Of a stretch of 64,000 nt of DNA, positions 53,375 through 61,877 are shown in pieces. The stretch's first letter is position 1; each line of letters opens with the position of its first letter. Source of the stretch: Leucobacter triazinivorans (GTDB taxonomy: Bacteria > Actinomycetota > Actinomycetes > Actinomycetales > Microbacteriaceae); NCBI RefSeq assembly GCF_004208635.1, contig NZ_CP035806.1, positions 930,001-994,000 on the forward strand. The letters run 5' to 3'. The notes beneath the pieces are model-generated. The model was not told where the DNA came from. It did no database searches and was given only the letters and a program-made list of their open reading frames with translations. Both the position numbers and the translations under genes were made by a program.

Positions 53375-54319
53375 ATGGTCGATCCCGGCTTCACGCTGAC
53401 GCAGCTGCGGTACTTCGCCGAGGCCGCCCGCGCGGGCAGCATGACGGAGGCCGCCCGCAGGCTGCACGTCTCCCAGCCCGCGCTCTCGTCGGCGATCACG
53501 CAACTCGAGCGCGACCTGGGGGTGCAGCTCTTCGAGCGAGTGCCACGCCGAGGGATCCGCCTGACCTCGGCGGGGCGCCAGTTCCACGTCGACGCCGAAG
53601 GCCTGCTCTCGCACGCCGAAGGAGTGCGCGAGCGCGCGGGGAGCTTCTCGCAGACCCTCAGCGGCACGCTGCGCGTCGGCATGTATCTGCCGCTCGCACC
53701 GTTCCGGGCCCCATCGCTGCTCCAGGCCTTCGTGCGGCGCCACCCGAACATCGCGGTAGAGCTCTGGGAGGCCGACCACGATCAGCTGGTAGACCTGCTC
53801 GACAATCGCGAGATCGACCTCGCGATCGCCTACGACATGGCACCGTTCGAGCAGCACCACACCGAGGCGCTCGAGACCATCGCCCCGCACATGATCGTGG
53901 CCCCCGAGCACCCGCTGGCGGGCTCGGACGCGCCGGTCAGCCTCACCCGATTCGCCGCCGACCCGCTCGTGCTGCTCGACCTGCCGCACACGGCCCACTA
54001 CTACCTCACCCTCTATCGGTCGCTGGGCCTCACTCCGGAGGTGCGCTATCGCATCCAGGGCTTCGAGACGGTGCGCGGCCTGGTGGGCCGGGGCTTCGGC
54101 GTGGCTCTGCTGAACCAGCGCATCGGGCACGACGTCACGTACGGCGGCGCGCAGGTCAGCACCATCGAGCTCGCCGAGGATCTCCCCGGCCTCACGCTGC
54201 TGCTCGTGCGTCGCCGAGAGGAGGAGTCGCAGCGCATGCGAGCCTTCATCGATGTCTGCCGCCGCTTGTTCTCCGGCTCCGACACCGCGCTCGAACCGGG
54301 CCGCGGAGCACGGGAATAA
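53375..54319 (+). CDS. LysR-family transcriptional regulator
   Basis: 314-residue LTTR. The winged helix-turn-helix is LTQLRYFAEAARAGSMTEAA with RRLHVSQPALSSAITQLERD; the periplasmic-binding-like co-inducer domain follows (about 90-300; ELWEADHDQLVDLLDNREID). SD GGAGG at 11 nt before ATG 53375. Upstream of and parallel to the MHS transporter-M20-amidase operon; it probably regulates those genes through the palindrome at 54327. Confidence 0.93.
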   Translation: MVDPGFTLTQLRYFAEAARAGSMTEAARRLHVSQPALSSAITQLERDLGVQLFERVPRRGIRLTSAGRQFHVDAEGLLSHAEGVRERAGSFSQTLSGTLRVGMYLPLAPFRAPSLLQAFVRRHPNIAVELWEADHDQLVDLLDNREIDLAIAYDMAPFEQHHTEALETIAPHMIVAPEHPLAGSDAPVSLTRFAADPLVLLDLPHTAHYYLTLYRSLGLTPEVRYRIQGFETVRGLVGRGFGVALLNQRIGHDVTYGGAQVSTIELAEDLPGLTLLLVRRREEESQRMRAFIDVCRRLFSGSDTALEPGRGARE

Positions 54320-54326
54320 GTTGGTC

Positions 54327-54343
54327 ATTCACATAATCAGAAT
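54327..54343. promoter_or_regulatory. Candidate LysR-type box
   Basis: ATTCACATAATCAGAAT is an ATTC-N9-GAAT palindrome (T-N11-A pattern) in an unusually AT-rich patch just after the lysR-type gene and 215 nt upstream of the transporter gene. Confidence 0.45.
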
Positions 54344-54514
54344 CTATCGAAACAATCTTCCGGAGCCTCGGTCATCCCTCGACAGCGCCGCGCGAATCGG
54401 CACGATCACGGCGATCTCAGGCCCGCTTCTACGCGATAGCTCGGGGCCTCGTTCGGCCGCGTCACCGCGACACACGCCATCAGCATCGGCCCTGCCGCGC
54501 CTCCACGGCAGACC

Positions 54515-54550
54515 CTGTCATTGACAGAAACTATGCGAACTCCTTAGATT
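54515..54550 (+). promoter_or_regulatory. Promoter with operator-like palindrome for MHS operon
   Basis: TTGACA (54521-54526), 18 nt, TAGATT (54545-54550), then 8 nt to ATG 54559. CTGTCATTGACAG, a perfect 13-nt palindrome (54515-54527), covers the -35, a placement typical of a repressor site or an activator contact. Confidence 0.65.
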
Positions 54551-54558
54551 CTGGATCC

Positions 54559-55920
54559 ATGACTCCTAGCAATGAAGCTCAGTCTCCACTCCTGACCGCC
54601 GACACGGCTGAGCGCCCGGGCGCCGGCATCACACCCATGCAGCGCCGGGTGCTCGCGGGGGCGAGCGTCGGCCAGTTCATCGAGTTCTACGACTTCGCGC
54701 TCTACGGCGTCTCCGCGGTCGTGCTCGCCCAGCTCTTCTTCCCCTCCGACAATCCGCTCACCGGACTGCTCGTGCTCTTCGCGACGTTCGGGGTCGCGTT
54801 CTTCATCCGCCCGCTGGGCGGGCTCTTCTTCGGCTCGCTCGCCGATCGGATCGGGCGCCGCAACGTGCTCGTGATCACGCTGCTCACGATCGGCGTCGCC
54901 ACCACGGGCATCGGCCTCCTCCCCTCGTTCGAGACGATCGGCATGGCGGCACCGATCCTGCTCGTGCTCCTGCGCCTGCTGCAAGGGCTCTCCGCGGGCG
55001 GCGAATCGGCCGGCGCACCCTCGTTCGTGTTCGAGCACGCCCCCGTCCGCCGCCGCGGGCTGTTCGTCAACATCACACTCGCCGCGACCGCGCTGCCCTC
55101 CGTCTGCGCCGCGTTCTTCGTACTCTTCCTCTCCACCTCCATGAGCGATGAGGCGTTCATGTCCTGGGGCTGGCGGATCCCGTTCATCATCGCGCTGCCG
55201 CTCGCACTCGTCGGGCTCTGGATCCGCGCGAAGACCGAGGAGTCGCCCGCATTCACAGAGATGATGCGGGAGCAGGTCGAGCGCGCCGAGCGGGCCGAAC
55301 GCAGCGGGGACGCCGAGCTCGCCGCGCACACCACGATCCGCGAGGCCTTCCGCAAGAACTGGCTGCAGATGATCCAGGTGGTCTTCGTGATGGGCCTCAC
55401 CGCGATGGGGTTCTACTTCCTCTCCGGCTACTTCATCTCGTACGTCTCGACCACGGGCAATCTGAGCCGGGATCAGTCGCTGCTCCTCAACGGCGCAGCC
55501 ATGCTCGCCTACACGGTGCTGCTGCCGGTCGCCGGCGCGATCGGCGACCGCGTCGGTCGCAGGCCGATGCTCATCGGCGGGGCGATCGCCATCGCAGTGC
55601 TCGCGATCCCCGCATTCTCGCTCGTGACCAGCGGCAGCGTCGGCCTCGCGCTCCTGGGCCAGCTGATCTTCGTCGTCGCGATCTGCTTCTACGGAGGCGG
55701 GTGCTACACCTTCTTCATCGAGGTCTTCGACACCAGGAACCGCTTCACCTCGGCAGCGTTCAGCTACAACCTCGGCTACGCGATCCTCGGCGGCACCGCA
55801 CTCGTCGAATCGACCGCGGTGCCCTACTCCCCTGCCTACTACGTCATCGGGGTCGCCGTGCTCACCCTCATCGTGATGGCCATCACGCGAGTGCCCGAGA
55901 CGCGCGGCTGGACCAAGTAG
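54559..55920 (+). CDS. MFS transporter, metabolite:H+ symporter (MHS) type
   Basis: 453-residue, 12-span symporter. ASVGQFIEFYDFALYGVSAV, SLADRIGRRNVLVITLL and LQGLSAGGESAGAPSFVFEH are MHS motifs; GAIGDRVGRRPMLIGG opens the second half. Distinct from the MHS protein at 8010-9377. First gene of an operon with an M20 amidohydrolase and an amidase, so it likely imports their substrate, a carbamoyl- or amide-bearing acid. Start set by the promoter at 54521 and by 8-nt spacing; essentially leaderless. Confidence 0.92.
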   Translation: MTPSNEAQSPLLTADTAERPGAGITPMQRRVLAGASVGQFIEFYDFALYGVSAVVLAQLFFPSDNPLTGLLVLFATFGVAFFIRPLGGLFFGSLADRIGRRNVLVITLLTIGVATTGIGLLPSFETIGMAAPILLVLLRLLQGLSAGGESAGAPSFVFEHAPVRRRGLFVNITLAATALPSVCAAFFVLFLSTSMSDEAFMSWGWRIPFIIALPLALVGLWIRAKTEESPAFTEMMREQVERAERAERSGDAELAAHTTIREAFRKNWLQMIQVVFVMGLTAMGFYFLSGYFISYVSTTGNLSRDQSLLLNGAAMLAYTVLLPVAGAIGDRVGRRPMLIGGAIAIAVLAIPAFSLVTSGSVGLALLGQLIFVVAICFYGGGCYTFFIEVFDTRNRFTSAAFSYNLGYAILGGTALVESTAVPYSPAYYVIGVAVLTLIVMAITRVPETRGWTK

Positions 55921-55985
55921 CCGCGTCCTCGGCAACCCCCGACGCATCGATCCCACCATCCACTCACCGGAGAATACGTACGAAC

Positions 55986-57293
55986 ATGAACGAACAGGCC
56001 TCGCCCTTCCACCAAACGTCCGCGGAGGCGTTCCTGCAGGATTTCCATCACGTCGCGTCGATCGGCGCCACCGATCGCGGCGGCGTGGAGCGCCAGGCCG
56101 CGACGGACGCGGATCGCCGCACCCGCGACTGGTTCTCCGAGTTCGCCCGCTCCCGCGGCTGGTCCGTCGAGGTCGACGGCATCGGCAACGTGTTCGCCAC
56201 CGTGGAGTTCGTGCCCGGCGCGCCGGCGATCCTCAGCGGATCGCACCTCGACTCGCAACCGCGCGGGGGCCGCTTCGACGGCGCCTACGGCGTGCTCGCC
56301 TCCCTGCACGCCGCGGCGGAGATCCAGCGACGAGTCGAGGCCGGCGAGCTCGCGCCGAAGTACAATCTCATCGTCGTCGACTGGTTCAACGAGGAGGGCA
56401 GCCGATTCGCGCCGTCGATCATGGGCAGTTCGGTGTTCTCGGGGCTCATGGACCGCGACGAGATCCTCGCCGTGCGCGACTCGGGCGGCACCACGGTGCG
56501 CGAGGCGCTCGAGGGGATCGGATACCTGGGCGCCGCGCGGGGCCCGCAGCAGCTCGCGGGCTACGCGGAGGTGCACATCGAGCAGGGGCGCATCCTCGAG
56601 CGCGAGGGGGTCGCGCTCGGCGCGGTCGACTCGAGCTGGTACACCCAGAAGCTCGACATCGAGATCCTCGGCGAGCAGTCGCACACGGGCGCCACCGCCA
56701 TGGCGGACCGTCGCGACGCGCTCGTGGGCGCGTCGCGCGTGACGCTGCTGGTGCGCGACATCTGCTCCGAATACCCCGCCGAGGCGCTCGTCTCCTCCGT
56801 CGGGCAGATCACAGTGGAGCCGAACTCCCCGATCGTGGTCAACAGCCGCGTGCACCTGGTCGCCGACCTGCGCGCGAACGACCCGGAGATCGTCAGGGGG
56901 GCGCGCGACGCCCTCCTGGAGCGGTTCCGCACCGTCGCCGAGGAGGAGCGCCTCGAGATCGTCGCGAAGGACTTCGACGTCCGCCCGAATCGGTACTACC
57001 CGCGGGAGGGCGTCGAACTGCAGGAGCGCGTCGCGGACTCCCTCGGCCTCGGCATCCGCCGCATCCAGACGATGGCGGGTCACGACTCGGTGGCGCTGAA
57101 CACCGTCACCCCCTCCGTGATGATGTTCGTGCCCTCCGTCGACGGCGTCTCCCACTGCGAGCGCGAGCTCACGAGGGACGAAGACCTGGTGAACGGCCTG
57201 GCCGCACTCACCAGGGTGGTCTCTGAGATGCTGACCGGCGCGCTCGACGGGGTGCCGTACCCGGGCCGTCCGGCCGTCGCAGTGGGGGCGTGA
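55986..57293 (+). CDS. M20-family N-carbamoyl/hydantoin amidohydrolase (HyuC/AllC-like)
   Basis: 435-residue zinc hydrolase of the hydantoinase/carbamoylase branch (N-carbamoyl-amino acid, allantoate and ureidoglycolate hydrolases). Metal ligands: the His and Asp in GSHLDSQPRGGRFDGAYGV, the glutamates of WFNEEGSRFAPS, and the histidines of YAEVHIEQGRIL and GVSHCERE. EQSHTGATAMADRRDA is the dimerisation/lid motif. SD CGGAGAA upstream of ATG 55986. Three nt separate it from the amidase gene. The substrate is not determinable beyond a carbamoyl or similar amide. Confidence 0.92.
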   Translation: MNEQASPFHQTSAEAFLQDFHHVASIGATDRGGVERQAATDADRRTRDWFSEFARSRGWSVEVDGIGNVFATVEFVPGAPAILSGSHLDSQPRGGRFDGAYGVLASLHAAAEIQRRVEAGELAPKYNLIVVDWFNEEGSRFAPSIMGSSVFSGLMDRDEILAVRDSGGTTVREALEGIGYLGAARGPQQLAGYAEVHIEQGRILEREGVALGAVDSSWYTQKLDIEILGEQSHTGATAMADRRDALVGASRVTLLVRDICSEYPAEALVSSVGQITVEPNSPIVVNSRVHLVADLRANDPEIVRGARDALLERFRTVAEEERLEIVAKDFDVRPNRYYPREGVELQERVADSLGLGIRRIQTMAGHDSVALNTVTPSVMMFVPSVDGVSHCERELTRDEDLVNGLAALTRVVSEMLTGALDGVPYPGRPAVAVGA

Positions 57294-57296
57294 TCC

Positions 57297-58808
57297 ATGA
57301 CCGGGCCGCAGCCGTACTCGCTCGGCGCCCTCGAGGCGCTGCGCGCCTTCCGCTCCGGAGCGCTGTCGCCGGTCGACCTCTTCGACTCCGTCGTGGAGCG
57401 GATCGAGACCGTGGATCGCGCCGACCCCGACGGATCGGGGGCGATCAACGCCGTGATGCAGACCCTGCCCGGGGGGCGCGAAGCCGCGGTGCGGGCCGAA
57501 CGCCGCTACCGCTCGGGGGTCGACGAGCCGATCGGCACCGGATCGACGGCCCTGCTCGGGCTGCCCATCGCGACCAAGGAGAAGCACGGGATCGCGGGCG
57601 AGCCCCTCAGCCAGGGCCTCGTCGCGCTGCGCGAGGAGCTCGTCGGCGTCGATCATCCGGTGGTCGAGCGGATCGGCGGCGCAGGCGGGATCGTGCACGC
57701 CCGCACCACGTCGCCCGAGTTCAGCTGCGCCACGGTCACCCACTCCCGCCTCTGGGGGGTGACGCGCAACCCCTGGAATCGGGCCTTCTCCCCCGGGGGC
57801 TCCTCCGGGGGCGCGGGCGCAGCGCTCGCCGCCGGGTACGCACCGCTCGCCACCGCCTCCGACATCGCGGGATCCACCCGCATCCCCGCGGGCTTCAGCG
57901 GGGTGGTCGGGTACAAGGCCCCTTACGGCAGGATCCCGGGGCTGCCGCCCCTGTCGGCCGACTGGTACCGCGGCGACGGTCCCATGGCCCGCTCGGTCGC
58001 CGATGCGGCGCTGCTGACGAACGTGCTCTCGGGGATCCACCCGGCAGACCACGGCACCGTTCCCGGCGAGGGCCCGCTCCCGCTCGAGTATCCCGATGCA
58101 CCGGAGCGGCTCGCGGGGAAGCGGGTCGCCGTCTCGATGCGCCTCGGGGACTACCCCGTGCACCCCGAGGTGCAGGGGGCGGTCCTGCGGCTCGCGGCAC
58201 TCCTCGCCGACGCCGGCGCCATCGTCGAGGAGGTGGAGCTGCCATGGACGAGCTCCGGGATCCGTGACATCACCATGGGCCACTTCGGACACATCCTCGG
58301 CCCGGCCATGTCCCGCTTGACCGCGGGGATGCCGGCGCTCGCCGACTACACCGAGCGGTTCATCGCGGACACCCGCGCGGCCGGCGCGCGGATGAGCCTC
58401 GTCGAGACCCTCGAGGGCGAGGCCCGCATGCAGGCGGAGCTCGCCGCGGCGATGGCGGGTTTCGATGTGCTGCTCACCCCCGTCAGCGCGGTCGACGGCC
58501 TCGTCGCCGACGCCAGCTACCTCGACGGGATCACGGTGCCGGATCCCGACGCCGCGGATGGCGGCGGTGAGGGCGGCGGCGGTGATGGTGGCGTGCACCT
58601 CGAGCACTACTGGCAGGCGCACATGACGGTGCCCTTCAACGTCGGCAACCGCTGCCCGGTGCTCGCGGTACCGGCGGGCATCGCGAGCACCGGGGTGCCG
58701 ATCGGCGTGCAGATCGTCGGCCACCCCTACGCGGAGGAGTCGGTGTTCCGCGTCGGAGCGGCCATCGAGCAGTTGCAGCCCTGGCCGCTGCTGGCACCGC
58801 TGGCGTGA
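57297..58808 (+). CDS. Amidase-signature hydrolase
   Basis: 503-residue amidase of the Ser-cisSer-Lys class. Catalytic lysine in GLPIATKEKHGIAG, cis-serine in FSPGGSSGGAGAALAAG, nucleophile serine in SDIAGSTRIPAGFSG. A glycine-rich loop (GGGEGGGGDGG, about 423-433) near the C-terminus is unusual. Relatives include GatA, aryl-acylamidases and allophanate hydrolase; no GatB/C partner is present, so this is catabolic. Overlapping control with the M20 gene suggests the two cut successive amide bonds of one compound. Confidence 0.92.
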   Translation: MTGPQPYSLGALEALRAFRSGALSPVDLFDSVVERIETVDRADPDGSGAINAVMQTLPGGREAAVRAERRYRSGVDEPIGTGSTALLGLPIATKEKHGIAGEPLSQGLVALREELVGVDHPVVERIGGAGGIVHARTTSPEFSCATVTHSRLWGVTRNPWNRAFSPGGSSGGAGAALAAGYAPLATASDIAGSTRIPAGFSGVVGYKAPYGRIPGLPPLSADWYRGDGPMARSVADAALLTNVLSGIHPADHGTVPGEGPLPLEYPDAPERLAGKRVAVSMRLGDYPVHPEVQGAVLRLAALLADAGAIVEEVELPWTSSGIRDITMGHFGHILGPAMSRLTAGMPALADYTERFIADTRAAGARMSLVETLEGEARMQAELAAAMAGFDVLLTPVSAVDGLVADASYLDGITVPDPDAADGGGEGGGGDGGVHLEHYWQAHMTVPFNVGNRCPVLAVPAGIASTGVPIGVQIVGHPYAEESVFRVGAAIEQLQPWPLLAPLA

Positions 58809-58841
58809 GAGGCGGTACACCCGGCCGATCCCGCGGATCCG

Positions 58842-59963
58842 CTACGGGGCGCTCGGCAACTCGTTGATCGCGCGGATCAGCCGGTAGAGGTCGCCGACAG
58901 CGCGCTGCCGCGGGGTGAGCACGATCCGCGGCAGCTCGGGACGGTCCTGCTCGGCGATCTCGGCCCTGCGGGCCTCGGTCCGCTCGATGCGGCCGCGCAG
59001 GCACAGACCCGAGAAGCGCTCGTCGAGCTCCGCGAGCTCCGCGTCGCTCGGCTCCGAGCGCAGCCGCAGCACGAGCTCCTCGTCGAACCACCGCAACGAG
59101 TCGTAGTTGCGCCAGAAGCCGGCGATCTCGGCGATCGCCTCTTCGACGGAGTCGGTGACGAGCACCCGGTCGAGGTCGTTCACCGCGATGAGGCCCGATC
59201 CCGCGAGCTCCTCGGTCACGAACCGCGCGAAGCCCCGCCAGAACGTGCCGCCGGGGCGATCGAGCAGCACGATCGGCATCGGCACCATCTTGCCCGTCTG
59301 CTGCAGCGTGAGCAGTTCGAAGGTCTCGTCCATCGTGCCGAAGCCGCCGGGCAGGCAGATGAAGCCGCTCGACTCCTTCACGAGCATCAGCTTCCTGGTG
59401 AAGAAGTACTTCATCGCCACCCGGCGGTCGTCGTCGGCCACGACCGCGTTCGGCCGCTCCTCGAACGGCAGCCGGATCGACACGCCGAGCGATCGCTGCG
59501 GCCCTGCGCCCGTCGCGGCGGCCTCCATGATGCCCGGGCCCGCCCCGGTCACCACCATCCAGCCCTGCTCGGCGAGGCCGCGGGCCGCCGCCTCGGCCGC
59601 GCGCCACAGCGGGTCCCCCGCGCTCGTGCGCGCCGAGCCGAAGATCGACACCTTGGGAGTGTCGACGTAGGGGGCGAACAGGCGAAATGCGGTGCGCATC
59701 TCCTCCACGGCCGCTGCCGTGATCTTGAGGTTGAGGCGGCTCGTGCCGTCCTGCCCGAGCCCGATCCCGGTCGCGAGGATGCGCCGGATCAGGCCGCGCT
59801 GCCCCGAGACGCCCGCTTCGACGACGAGCTCGGCGATCCTCGCGTCGAGATCCGCGGCCGGCGTCGGCGCGTCTGACGGCTCCGCACCGCCCGCCGTATC
59901 GAGCAGGTCGGTGCTCGCGAGCAGATCGGTGTTCGGCTGTTCGGCGTTCGGCGAGGGCTTCAC
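58842..59963 (-). CDS. LOG-family protein (TIGR00730)
   Basis: 373-residue Rossmann-like protein of the lysine-decarboxylase-like LOG family, whose characterised members release cytokinin bases or hydrolyse nucleotide 5'-monophosphates. SIFGSARTSAGDPLW, VTGAGPGIMEAAATGA and the signature PGGFGTMDE (205-213) are present. The N-terminal about 90 residues and a C-terminal roughly 90 residues extend past the core. Start GTG 59963, 7 nt after TAGACT. Single gene, convergent with the amidase operon. Confidence 0.9.
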   Translation of the reverse strand: MKPSPNAEQPNTDLLASTDLLDTAGGAEPSDAPTPAADLDARIAELVVEAGVSGQRGLIRRILATGIGLGQDGTSRLNLKITAAAVEEMRTAFRLFAPYVDTPKVSIFGSARTSAGDPLWRAAEAAARGLAEQGWMVVTGAGPGIMEAAATGAGPQRSLGVSIRLPFEERPNAVVADDDRRVAMKYFFTRKLMLVKESSGFICLPGGFGTMDETFELLTLQQTGKMVPMPIVLLDRPGGTFWRGFARFVTEELAGSGLIAVNDLDRVLVTDSVEEAIAEIAGFWRNYDSLRWFDEELVLRLRSEPSDAELAELDERFSGLCLRGRIERTEARRAEIAEQDRPELPRIVLTPRQRAVGDLYRLIRAINELPSAP

Positions 59964-59970
59964 GTTCCCC

Positions 59971-59976
59971 AGTCTA
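59971..59976 (-). promoter_or_regulatory. Leaderless -10 for LOG-family gene
   Basis: TAGACT, 7 nt before GTG 59963. Confidence 0.5.
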
Positions 59977-60074
59977 GGACGGGCACCCGCGGCATCCCGG
60001 GCGTGTCGTGCGGGGCCCTCGACCCTCCCCGTTCCACGTGCCCCGCTCCCCGCTCAGCGCTCATCGCTCATCGC

Positions 60075-60536
60075 TCACTGCTCCAGGTGCGCCGCCAGAT
60101 TCTGCAGCGACGACGCGAGCCCCACGGCGTGATCCGCCGCCGAGATGCCGGGAGGGACGTTCTCGGCGCGGATCTCGACCCGGCTCCCCGTCGCGCTCGG
60201 CGCGACGCTCCACGTCATCCGCATGGGGCCGCGAACGGCCGGGTCGTCCGACACGAAGTCGATCTCCTGCACCACGCGCGTCCCGGGAACGAGCTCGACG
60301 AACCTCGCTTCCACGACGTCGGAGCCGTCGCCGGCCTTCCCCGGGGAGGCCGCCGGGTCGGCGTATCGCAGCACCATCCGGTACGAGCCGCCGGGTCGGG
60401 CATCGAAGTGCTCGAGGCTTGCGCGCATCCCCTCCGGCGGCAGCCAGGCGAGCAGCGCATCGGGGTCGATGAACGCGGCGTAGACGCGGTCCGGAGCAGC
60501 GGCGATCTCGCGGGCGGCGGTATCTGTTCTCGGCAT
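60075..60536 (-). CDS. SRPBCC (AHSA1-like) protein
   Basis: 153-residue START-fold protein of the activator-of-Hsp90-like group. IAAAPDRVYAAFIDPDALLAWLPPEG and DARPGGSYRMVLRYADPA are typical. Such small proteins bind hydrophobic ligands; no ligand can be named. The ATG at 60536 is 6 nt after TAGCGT. Between the LOG-family and ispG genes but with its own start signal. Confidence 0.88.
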   Translation of the reverse strand: MPRTDTAAREIAAAPDRVYAAFIDPDALLAWLPPEGMRASLEHFDARPGGSYRMVLRYADPAASPGKAGDGSDVVEARFVELVPGTRVVQEIDFVSDDPAVRGPMRMTWSVAPSATGSRVEIRAENVPPGISAADHAVGLASSLQNLAAHLEQ

Positions 60537-60542
60537 CCCCGC

Positions 60543-60548
60543 ACGCTA
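60543..60548 (-). promoter_or_regulatory. Leaderless -10 for SRPBCC gene
   Basis: TAGCGT, 6 nt before ATG 60536. Confidence 0.45.
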
Positions 60549-60634
60549 GCACGCCGGCATCCGAGTCGCCGGAGCACCCGTCGGAGCAGTCGCCTGCCGT
60601 CCCGCCGCAGAGCGACTCCGCGACCGGCGCCCCG

Positions 60635-61786
60635 CTAGGCGGTGACGACCTCGGGCGCTCCCGTTCCCGCAGACGCGGGCATCTCGGCGGCGATCCGATT
60701 CGCCTCCTCGATGAGCGTCGCCACGATCTCGCTCTCGGGAACGGTCTTGATGACCTCGCCCTTCACGAAGATCTGACCTTTGCCATTGCCCGAGGCGACC
60801 CCGAGGTCGGCCTCGCGCGCCTCGCCGGGACCGTTCACCACGCAGCCCATCACGGCGACGCGCAACGGCACGCTCATGCCCTCGAGTCCGGCGGTCACCT
60901 GATCCGCCAGCGTGTAGACGTCGACCTGGGCGCGCCCGCACGAGGGGCAGGAGACGATCTCGAGCTTGCGCTCGCGCAGGTTGAGCGACTGGAGAATCTG
61001 CAGTCCCACCTTCACCTCCTCGACCGGCGGGGCCGAGAGGGAGACCCGGATGGTGTCGCCGATGCCCTCCGAGAGCAGGATGCCGAACGCGGTCGCGCTC
61101 TTGATCGTGCCCTGGAACGCAGGCCCGGCCTCGGTCACGCCGAGGTGCAGCGGCCAGTCCCCGCGCTCGGCGAGCAGCCGGTACGCCTTGACCATGACGA
61201 TGGGATCGTTGTGCTTGACCGAGATCTTGAAGTCGTGGAACCCGTGCTCCTCGAAGAGGGACGCCTCCCAGACGGCGCTCTCGACGAGGGCCTCCGGGGT
61301 GGCCTTGCCGTACTTCTCGAGCAGGCGCCGGTCGAGCGACCCGGCGTTCACGCCGATGCGCAGCGACACGCCGGCCGCCTGCGCGCGCCGGGCGATCTCG
61401 CCGACCTGGTCGTCGAACTTGCGGATGTTGCCGGGGTTGACGCGCACGGCGGCGCAGCCGGCGTCGATCGCCGCGAACACGTAGTTCGGCTGGAAGTGGA
61501 TATCGGCGATGACCGGGATCTGGCTCTTCTTCGCGATGATCGGCAGCGCTTCGGCGTCGTCCCGGCTCGGGCACGCGACGCGCACGATGTCGCAGCCGGA
61601 AGCCGTGAGCTCGGCGATCTGCTGCAGCGTCGCGTTGATGTCGGTGGTGGGCGTGGTGGTCATCGACTGCACGGAGATCGGCGCACTGCCGCCCACCCGC
61701 ACCGAACCGACCGATATCTCGCGGGTCTTGCGCCTCGGGGCGAGCACTTCGGGCACCGACGGCATACCTAGATTGACTGCTGCCAC
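60635..61786 (-). CDS. ispG: (E)-4-hydroxy-3-methylbut-2-enyl-diphosphate synthase
   Basis: 4Fe-4S enzyme of the MEP isoprenoid pathway. 383 residues from GTG 61786. [47 protein letters not shown] and the cluster cysteines in [11 protein letters not shown] and [17 protein letters not shown] are diagnostic. GTG 61792 lies one nt from the -10 hexamer, so the GTG at 61786 (7 nt after TAGACT) is preferred. In the order dxr-rseP-ispG, common in bacteria, but with its own promoter. Confidence 0.97.
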   Translation of the reverse strand: MAAVNLGMPSVPEVLAPRRKTREISVGSVRVGGSAPISVQSMTTTPTTDINATLQQIAELTASGCDIVRVACPSRDDAEALPIIAKKSQIPVIADIHFQPNYVFAAIDAGCAAVRVNPGNIRKFDDQVGEIARRAQAAGVSLRIGVNAGSLDRRLLEKYGKATPEALVESAVWEASLFEEHGFHDFKISVKHNDPIVMVKAYRLLAERGDWPLHLGVTEAGPAFQGTIKSATAFGILLSEGIGDTIRVSLSAPPVEEVKVGLQILQSLNLRERKLEIVSCPSCGRAQVDVYTLADQVTAGLEGMSVPLRVAVMGCVVNGPGEAREADLGVASGNGKGQIFVKGEVIKTVPESEIVATLIEEANRIAAEMPASAGTGAPEVVTA

Positions 61787-61793
61787 GCGCACG

Positions 61794-61799
61794 AGTCTA
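61794..61799 (-). promoter_or_regulatory. Leaderless -10 for ispG
   Basis: TAGACT, 7 nt before GTG 61786. Confidence 0.55.
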
Positions 61800-61833
61800 C
61801 CCGCACGTACTGGGAGTCGATCGCCCGGGGCCC

Positions 61834-61853
61834 GGGGCCCGGCGCCGGGCCCC
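61834..61853. terminator. 20-nt GC palindrome between rseP and ispG
   Basis: GGGGCCCGGCGCCGGGCCCC, a perfect palindrome without loop, 24 nt beyond the rseP stop. It may terminate or pause transcription. Confidence 0.4.
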
Positions 61854-61877
61854 CGCGCAGCACGGCACCCGGAACCC

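Noticed and set aside
50876..54328. A minus-strand open frame of about 1,150 codons
   Set aside because: Antisense to the UvrA-like and LysR genes. High GC content makes such frames common.
53321..54558. Possible mobile island around the UvrA-like, LysR and MHS genes
   Set aside because: No integrase, tRNA junction, direct-repeat boundary or transposase. The AT-rich patch at 54320-54560 is explained by a promoter region.
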